In this document: positions 8,738-13,031 of the stretch, one piece after another
Layout: each line of letters begins with the position of its first letter
How positions within the stretch are numbered: position 1 is the stretch's first letter
Assembly (NCBI GenBank): GCA_007136595.1
Contig: SLGQ01000193.1
Location: 1-13,031, forward strand
Direction of reading: 5' to 3'
Source: Candidatus Sumerlaeota bacterium
Lineage (GTDB): Bacteria; UBP6; UBA1177
DNA length: 13,031 nucleotides
Notes under the pieces: generated by a model
What the model was told of the DNA's origin: nothing
Database searches by the model: none
What the model saw: only the letters and a program-made list of their open reading frames with translations
Position numbers and translations under genes: made by a program

Positions 8738-8764
8738 AGTATAAAGCAATAAGATTCAAGTCAA
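8738..8764 (-). promoter_or_regulatory. Possible promoter of the ftcD gene
   Basis: On the minus strand TTGACT (8764-8759) is followed by TATACT (8743-8738). Both boxes are good, but the spacer is only 15 bases. The site lies in the 102-base gap between the lipoprotein gene and ftcD and would give a leader of about 35 bases with GGAGGG at 8707-8702. Co-transcription from the lipoprotein promoter is also possible, as I see no terminator in the gap. Confidence 0.4.
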
Positions 8765-8796
8765 GAAAAAGGATATATTGGTGTAAGGTGCTGAAA

Positions 8797-9348
8797 CTAC
8801 TTGGGTAACATTGAGTAGCGGTGGAATACGGCTACCTGATCTCCATCAATTTCAATGGTATCTCCCAATGTTATGACAGATCCATTGACTAAACCCGGAA
8901 GGGTCTTTTCTAAAAGATATACTCTGACATATTTCAGTGTAAGTTTCTCTGAAAAGTTGTAATTTTCTCTTGAAGAAAACTTTATCGAAACATTGTCAAT
9001 ACTCTCAAAAGTAAAAGAGAGCCATTTGTTGCATACCATTCCGCTTTTTGCCGGTGCAAAAGAACATTCCGTCATATTTTCGATCGGAATTGCTTCAGGA
9101 ATGTAATAAGGTCTGTTCACCTCAGTTTCATCTGCCCTTAAAACAGTATCCATATAGAGAAGAACTTTGCCCGTATAATAGCTGTTCACCTCTTCACCGC
9201 TTGTTCTAAAGTGATCGTCCATCTCACTGCAGAAAAAGTTTTCATCTCCATCGTAAGTTCTATCAGGGCAGAATCCATCCTCCGGCTTACAGGAAACGAC
9301 AATTAAAAACAGCAAAAAAGAAACTGCACAAGTAACAAAAAACCTCAA
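8797..9348 (-). CDS. Small lipoprotein of unknown function
   Basis: From a TTG at 9348 this gives 183 residues: MRFF, a hydrophobic stretch (FLLFLIVVS) and Cys20 as the lipid attachment site, followed by Lys21. The mature part has four cysteines (27, 40, 95, 106), which could form two disulfides, and an acidic start (PDRTYDGDENFFC). The C-terminal half looks beta-rich with alternating polar and hydrophobic residues. I recognise no family. The start is uncertain. An ATG at 9381 in the same frame gives 194 residues but has no ribosome site and sits inside a strong -10 box, so it would not be transcribed from that promoter. The TTG has GGGGG seven bases upstream and leaves a compact lipoprotein signal. 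The gene is divergent from the Sel1/MscS operon and lies upstream of ftcD on the same strand. Confidence 0.65.
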   Translation of the reverse strand: MRFFVTCAVSFLLFLIVVSCKPEDGFCPDRTYDGDENFFCSEMDDHFRTSGEEVNSYYTGKVLLYMDTVLRADETEVNRPYYIPEAIPIENMTECSFAPAKSGMVCNKWLSFTFESIDNVSIKFSSRENYNFSEKLTLKYVRVYLLEKTLPGLVNGSVITLGDTIEIDGDQVAVFHRYSMLPK

Positions 9349-9355
9349 AAAAGAA

Positions 9356-9360
9356 CCCCC
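9356..9360 (-). promoter_or_regulatory. Ribosome site deciding the TTG start of the lipoprotein
   Basis: Minus-strand GGGGG lies seven bases before the TTG at 9348 and can pair with the CCUCC of 16S rRNA with one G-U wobble. The competing ATG at 9381 has no purine-rich motif in front of it. Confidence 0.5.
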
Positions 9361-9379
9361 GTTATCATTTACTTCACCC

Positions 9380-9408
9380 ATAATACCAAAATGATGACCG
9401 ATAGGCAA
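9380..9408 (-). promoter_or_regulatory. Extended -10 promoter of the lipoprotein gene
   Basis: On the minus strand TTGCCT (9408-9403) is separated by 17 bases from TATTAT (9385-9380), which is preceded by TGG as an extended -10 element. Transcription would begin near 9373. That is downstream of the ATG at 9381, so the site argues for the TTG start at 9348. Confidence 0.55.
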
Positions 9409-9447
9409 AAGATTTTGATAAAACAAAATGGAATTTTTTTTAATTTG

Positions 9448-9456
9448 TGATATTAT
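9448..9456 (+). promoter_or_regulatory. Extended -10 promoter of the Sel1/MscS operon
   Basis: TGATATTAT is an extended -10 element (TGn followed by TATTAT at 9451-9456). No good -35 box lies 16-18 bases upstream, as expected for this promoter type. Transcription would start near 9463, only a few bases before the GGAGG ribosome site at 9466-9470, giving a very short leader. It is divergent from the lipoprotein promoter. Confidence 0.55.
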
Positions 9457-9465
9457 GTCCCTTGC

Positions 9466-9470
9466 GGAGG
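9466..9470 (+). promoter_or_regulatory. Ribosome site deciding the start of the Sel1 protein
   Basis: GGAGG lies five bases before the ATG at 9476 and two bases before the ATG at 9473. The spacing favours 9476. The upstream in-frame ATG at 9428 has no ribosome site and precedes the promoter. Confidence 0.7.
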
Positions 9471-9475
9471 TGATG

Positions 9476-9928
9476 ATGACCGATATACATAAAAAGGCGA
9501 TCATAGGGGCATCAGGGGCGATACTTGTCATTTTGTTCGTTGTTGGTGTGATGATCTTTATGGGCGGGATGAAGGATGAATTCCATAGAAGCTCAATGCA
9601 GTCAGATTATTTTGAAGTTGACAGGGCTTTGAATCTTAAAAAAATGTGTGATCACAACAGGGATGGAGAAGCCTGTCTTGCAACTGCCCGGTATTATCTG
9701 GAAGGGCGGCATGTTCAGGAAGACAGAAAAAAAGCGGCACATTATCTTGCAAGAAGTTGCAGTTTCAATAATTCAGATGGTTGTTTCCATTTGGGTACTT
9801 TCTGGTTTCAGGAAGGAGAGAGCCGGGGATCGTCAAATAACAAAAGAGCTGAAAGACATTTCAATAAGTCATGTGATCTGGGAAACAGCGAAGGTTGTAA
9901 AATGTTGGAAAAGATGGAGAGTTTATGA
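9476..9928 (+). CDS. Membrane-anchored Sel1-like repeat protein
   Basis: This 150-residue protein begins with a short positively charged segment and a membrane helix (about residues 8-30), then a soluble part made of cysteine-paired Sel1-like repeats. The pairs are CDHNRDGEAC, CSFNNSDGC and CDLGNSEGC, two of them spaced C-x7-C, with the alanine/tyrosine pattern of TPR-like helices between them (ACLATARYYLEG). Such repeats resemble those of the Helicobacter cysteine-rich proteins, where each helical hairpin is locked by a disulfide. This suggests the domain sits outside the cytoplasm, where it probably acts as a protein-binding scaffold. It is the first gene of an operon with the MscS channel, with which it overlaps by an ATGA. 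The same repeat type forms the sensor of the kinase encoded at 11466-13031. Confidence 0.75.
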   Translation: MTDIHKKAIIGASGAILVILFVVGVMIFMGGMKDEFHRSSMQSDYFEVDRALNLKKMCDHNRDGEACLATARYYLEGRHVQEDRKKAAHYLARSCSFNNSDGCFHLGTFWFQEGESRGSSNNKRAERHFNKSCDLGNSEGCKMLEKMESL

Positions 9929-11238
9929 TGCTCGGAGTAGATAAAATCCTGGGAATTTATGAAAATGTAAAGGGATGGTTTGTGAAAAATGTTTTTTCTT
10001 TTCAGGTTCTTGTTGAATTGGGGGTTATTGTCGGAGCATATATTTCATCTTTTCTGCTGACTGTAGTGATAAGAAAAGCTTTAGGCAAAACAGTTCTCAG
10101 GATCAGGAGGAAATATAAATATTTGTCGATTCCTTTAAAACTTATAATGGATCATTTGACGGGGATATTTTTTCCTGTAATTCTTTTTGCGGTAAGTGTA
10201 TCTGCTGGTTTGTTCGACTACAATACTTATATGATAAAAACCGTAGCTGTTCTTGCCGCTGTTCTTCTTATAGTTGATGTGGCATCACATTTGATAGAAA
10301 ACAAACTCCTTTCCAAGTTTATTTCTTATACGATTTCAGCGGTAATTGCACTCAGAGCATTTGATGTGTATGAAGATGTTGTTAAATTTCTGGATTCTGT
10401 CTCCTTCGAGCTTGGGGAAGTGAGGCTCTCTCCATATTTTGTCATAAAAGGGTTGTTTGTTTTCGGAATTGTTATCTGGATAGCCAGTTTAATGGCTTCA
10501 GGATTAACTAAAAAACTTAAAAGATCTGAAACCCTGACACCTTCTTTGAAGGTTTTAACAGGAAAAACCTTTTCTCTCACCATTTATTTTATTGCTGTCA
10601 TAATCGGTTTAAATCAGCTTGGAATAAACCTTACTGCATTTGCAGTTTTTGGTGGTGCAGTCGGTGTCGGGATTGGGTTCGGTTTGCAGAAAGTTTTCTC
10701 AAACCTGGTAAGTGGCTTTATAATTCTTATGGATAGTTCCATAAGACCCGGAGATATAATCCAGCTTGATGATAAGTTCGGAACTGTGAGTCATCTGGGA
10801 GGAAGATATATTTCTGTAACTGCCTGGGATGGAACAGAACACCTTATTCCCAACGAAGATATTGTAACTGGAAGAGTGATAAACTGGACCCATTCAAACA
10901 GAAATATACTTGTTATTCTTGATTACGGTGTTTCTTACAATTCTGATGTTCATAAAGTAAAAGAATTGATTTTAAAAGCTGCCGGAGAATCTCCGAGAGT
11001 ATCAAAAACACCGGCTCCTTCCTGTGCCCTCAAAGGTTTCGGCGACAACTCTGTTGATTTTGTGTTGTTTTGCTGGATATCCGACCCTGAAAATGGAATG
11101 ATGGGTCTGAAAAGTGAAATTAATTTCAGAGTTTGGGATCTTTTTAAAGAGCATAATATTGAAATTCCGTTCCCGCAACGGGATATTCACATAAAAAGTG
11201 ATGTAAGAGAAAAAATTGCCGGCAAAACAGAAATATAA
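9925..11238 (+). CDS. MscS-family mechanosensitive channel
   Basis: This 437-residue membrane protein has several hydrophobic helices in the first 235 residues. The pore helix is glycine/alanine-rich (FGGAVGVGIGFGLQKVFSN, about residues 241-259), as in the third helix of MscS. The beta domain follows: DSSIRPGDIIQLDDKFGTV, then WDGTEHLIPNEDIVTGRVINW, both hallmark stretches of the family. The tail (GLKSEINFRVWDLFKEHNIEIPFPQRDIHI) is the typical MscS C-terminus. Channels of this type open under membrane tension and release solutes after osmotic downshock. E. coli MscS has 286 residues; the extra helices at the N-terminus place this among the longer homologues. The ATG at 9925 overlaps the upstream stop. 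An ATG three bases later is equally possible and is better spaced from GGAGAG at 9916-9921. Confidence 0.93.
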   Translation: MMLGVDKILGIYENVKGWFVKNVFSFQVLVELGVIVGAYISSFLLTVVIRKALGKTVLRIRRKYKYLSIPLKLIMDHLTGIFFPVILFAVSVSAGLFDYNTYMIKTVAVLAAVLLIVDVASHLIENKLLSKFISYTISAVIALRAFDVYEDVVKFLDSVSFELGEVRLSPYFVIKGLFVFGIVIWIASLMASGLTKKLKRSETLTPSLKVLTGKTFSLTIYFIAVIIGLNQLGINLTAFAVFGGAVGVGIGFGLQKVFSNLVSGFIILMDSSIRPGDIIQLDDKFGTVSHLGGRYISVTAWDGTEHLIPNEDIVTGRVINWTHSNRNILVILDYGVSYNSDVHKVKELILKAAGESPRVSKTPAPSCALKGFGDNSVDFVLFCWISDPENGMMGLKSEINFRVWDLFKEHNIEIPFPQRDIHIKSDVREKIAGKTEI

Positions 11239-11253
11239 AGTACGGAGTCAATC

Positions 11254-11469
11254 ATGGATGAAAACAAAAGCCACGGCGAAATCCAAAGCAAGACTGTCCT
11301 TCTGCAGGATAATGACGGTGTCAATGATATGTTAAGCTCCCTGAATGTCGGAAGGGAGAAAATGGAAAAGGAAAAGAAAAGAAAAAAGAGGAATAAAATC
11401 ATTGTCATTGTTGCCGGAGCAGTTATCACTGTAGGGTTAGTTATGCTTGCAGTTTATATGGTGCTTTAA
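11254..11469 (+). CDS. Small protein with C-terminal membrane anchor
   Basis: This 71-residue protein has a polar N-terminus, a highly basic and acidic stretch (REKMEKEKKRKKRNK, 34-48) and one hydrophobic helix from residue 49 to the end. This is the form of a tail-anchored protein with its N-terminus in the cytoplasm. GGAG lies six bases before the ATG, and the gene follows the MscS gene by 15 bases, so it looks real despite its size. I recognise no family. The segment around Thr14 (SKTVLLQ) would face the cytoplasm and could be a target of the kinase encoded convergently next door; that is inference only. Its stop overlaps the kinase stop. Confidence 0.7.
   Translation: MDENKSHGEIQSKTVLLQDNDGVNDMLSSLNVGREKMEKEKKRKKRNKIIVIVAGAVITVGLVMLAVYMVL
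11466..11469. other. Second shared palindromic TTAA stop
   Basis: The small membrane protein stops with TAA at 11467-11469 and the kinase gene with TAA on the complement of 11466-11468, so both stops lie in one TTAA. This is the same arrangement as at 7006-7009. Confidence 0.9.
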
Positions 11470-13031
11470 AGAGTATTGGCTTTCATACAGGCTCTGGGAA
11501 TACCTCTTTTGCAGGCTATGCCGTAATATTTCTTAGCCTTTTCAATATCTTTTTCCCCGCCTGTTCCGTTTTCAGCCATTTCCGCATACTTCATGCACCC
11601 GTCTCTTGATCCTGCATTGCATGAATTGAGATAGTATTGTCTTGCTTTCGGAAGGTCCTGTTTTATGACCTGTCCTCTTTCTAAAATTCCCGCTAAAAGA
11701 AAACAGCCGTTAACATTACCTTTGGTACATTGATTTGCAAGTGTAGTGACAGCCTGGTGAGGTTCTTTCGGTCCGCCTTCTCCGTTGAGCATCATATCTG
11801 CAAGAGTAACACAGGCACCTTGAGAGCCTTTTTTACATTCTGCAGAATATGATCTTCTCGCATTACTGAGCAGGGAGTTGTCTTTTTTCAGTCTTCCAAG
11901 TCTGTAACATGCATCGGTAAATTTAGCATTGCAGCTTTCAACATAGTAAGCTTCAGCCTGCCTGTAGTTTCTTGCCATCTCATATTTAAAACCTTCCTGA
12001 TAATATTGGAGCGGTGTCAGTCCGGCAGGGGGTTTTCCAGAAAAAACAAAGTTTTTTCCTTTCATTGAAACAACCTTTTTTTCCTCTTCCTGTTCCGGTC
12101 TGGCTTCAACTTTCGGAGCTTGGGCAGGCTTTTGTGCCCTTGCCGTTTTTGCAGGTCCCGGCTTTTTCTTTGAAGGGGTAGCTTTTTTTACTGTTTCTGT
12201 TTCAACTTTTTCATCCTTTTCTGCAACAGATGGATCTGTATCGGGTTGCTCATCCTTTTTTTCTGCAACGAGTGTTTCATCTTCGGAAAGTTTTTCATCC
12301 CTTTTTCCCGAAAAGAGAAATATTGCAGAAGCAGATAATAAAATAATCAAAAATATTGAAGAAACAGCGATCAATAAGCTCTTTTTGTTGGAAGGTTTTT
12401 TTGCTTTGTTCAATACGGCGGTTTCAACTCTTTTCCCTTTTGTGACAGCTTCTTTGAATTCATCCATGCTTTGAAATCTGTCTGCGGCACTTAAAGAAAG
12501 GGCTTTTGTTAGAGCTTTTTCAGCATATCCGGGAATGTCGGCATCAATGGAGTTAGGAGGAATAAGAGAGTCTTCCCCGAACCTTTCCATTGCCGCCGGA
12601 GGTACGACCCCGGTGACAGCTTTATAAAAAGTGGCTGCCATTGAATAAATATCTGTCCACGGTCCCTGTTCTCCCTGTCTGCTGTATTGTTCCAGAGGAG
12701 CATAACCTTCTTTTATGACAGGTGTCATGCTGAGGTTTTCATTCGTAACAGATGGTCTTGCTGAACCGAAATCAAGAAGTTTAGGGATGCCGTCTTCAGT
12801 TATAAAAATATTTTCAGGGCTTATATCTCTGTGGAGGAGATTGTTTTCGTGAATAGTTGAAAGAGCATTCATTACCGGAACAAGAATTGATAAAGCTGTC
12901 TGGAAGTCTATCCTTCCCCCGTTTTTGTCAAGATATGAGTCAAAGGGAGCTCCGCTGATGTAAGGCATGACAAGATAAGCAGTGTTGTTTTCCTCAAAAA
13001 GGTCTTTTACACCTACAATATTCTGATGTGA
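11466..13031 (-). CDS. Ser/Thr protein kinase with extracytoplasmic Sel1-like sensor (N-terminus missing)
   Basis: The frame runs off the right edge; 521 residues are visible, starting at SHQNIVGVKDLF in the N-lobe. The ATP-binding glycine loop and lysine are therefore beyond the window. Counting from the first visible residue, HRD is at 67-69, Asn74 in SPEN and Asp-Phe-Gly at 87-89, so the visible catalytic residues are intact. HRDISPEN, EGYAPLEQY and GPWTDIYSMAATFY mark a known bacterial class of these kinases. A transmembrane helix (about 12315-12384) follows. Next come a Lys/Glu/Pro-rich linker of about 80 residues and then five C-x7-C units: CNAKFTDAC, CKKGSQGAC, CTKGNVNGC, CNAGSRDGC and CKRGIPRAC. 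These are Sel1-like repeats with probable disulfides outside the membrane, fitting a role as signal sensor. The kinase domain would be cytoplasmic. Internal ATGs such as 12968 would truncate the fold and are not starts. Confidence 0.9.
   Translation of the reverse strand, partial: SHQNIVGVKDLFEENNTAYLVMPYISGAPFDSYLDKNGGRIDFQTALSILVPVMNALSTIHENNLLHRDISPENIFITEDGIPKLLDFGSARPSVTNENLSMTPVIKEGYAPLEQYSRQGEQGPWTDIYSMAATFYKAVTGVVPPAAMERFGEDSLIPPNSIDADIPGYAEKALTKALSLSAADRFQSMDEFKEAVTKGKRVETAVLNKAKKPSNKKSLLIAVSSIFLIILLSASAIFLFSGKRDEKLSEDETLVAEKKDEQPDTDPSVAEKDEKVETETVKKATPSKKKPGPAKTARAQKPAQAPKVEARPEQEEEKKVVSMKGKNFVFSGKPPAGLTPLQYYQEGFKYEMARNYRQAEAYYVESCNAKFTDACYRLGRLKKDNSLLSNARRSYSAECKKGSQGACVTLADMMLNGEGGPKEPHQAVTTLANQCTKGNVNGCFLLAGILERGQVIKQDLPKARQYYLNSCNAGSRDGCMKYAEMAENGTGGEKDIEKAKKYYGIACKRGIPRACMKANTL

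Noticed and set aside
8695..8796. A terminator between the lipoprotein gene and ftcD
   Set aside because: The gap contains direct CACC repeats and T-runs on the minus strand but no stem-loop I can draw, so no terminator is called.
9648..9944. A 98-codon plus-strand frame overlapping the Sel1 gene
   Set aside because: The Sel1 frame has the ribosome site, repeats and coupling to the MscS gene; the other frame has none of these.
11466..13031. A defence or toxin-antitoxin system around the kinase
   Set aside because: No nuclease, toxin, antitoxin or mobile-element gene is present; the kinase has a membrane sensor architecture, which points to signalling.

Overview
The window is a compact, AT-rich (by eye about 35-40% GC) bacterial chromosome segment with nine genes or gene fragments and no mobile elements, RNA genes or CRISPR arrays that I can see. 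A lipoprotein signal peptide, an MscS channel, membrane-embedded GT-C type proteins and a kinase with an exported sensor domain suggest a bacterium with a substantial cell envelope, probably Gram-negative in type. A fused formiminotransferase-cyclodeaminase is found in Bacteroidota, deltaproteobacterial lineages and some others. I would not assign a phylum.

Layout. (1) 2-85 is the tail of a gene whose last residues look like an RCC1-type repeat. (2) 216-7009 is a three-gene plus-strand operon behind a good sigma70-like promoter. It encodes a polytopic membrane protein with a spermidine-synthase-like Rossmann domain, then two tandem paralogous membrane proteins of about 720 residues that look like GT39/PMT-like (GT-C) glycosyltransferases. 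The three frames overlap by 14 and 4 bases, so translation is probably coupled. The likely job is modification of an envelope glycan, lipid or protein, but the substrate is unknown. (3) 7006-8694, minus strand, is a bifunctional formiminotransferase-cyclodeaminase of histidine degradation and folate one-carbon metabolism, with no other hut gene in view. (4) 8797-9348, minus strand, is a small cysteine-containing lipoprotein of unknown function. (5) 9476-11469 is a second plus-strand operon, divergent from the lipoprotein. It encodes a membrane-anchored Sel1-repeat protein, an MscS-family channel, and a 71-residue protein with a C-terminal membrane anchor. (6) 11466-13031, minus strand, is a Ser/Thr protein kinase missing its N-terminus at the window edge. 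It has one transmembrane segment and an extracytoplasmic domain of cysteine-paired Sel1-like repeats.

Themes. Both convergent gene pairs end on a shared palindromic TTAA in which each strand reads TAA, leaving no room for a conventional terminator. Cysteine-paired Sel1-like repeats occur in both the kinase sensor and the small membrane-anchored protein about 1.5 kb away. This suggests, without proving, that the right-hand block is one envelope sensing unit. The left-hand operon, an atypical methyltransferase/aminopropyltransferase-like protein with duplicated GT-C proteins, is the best candidate for an uncharacterised system.
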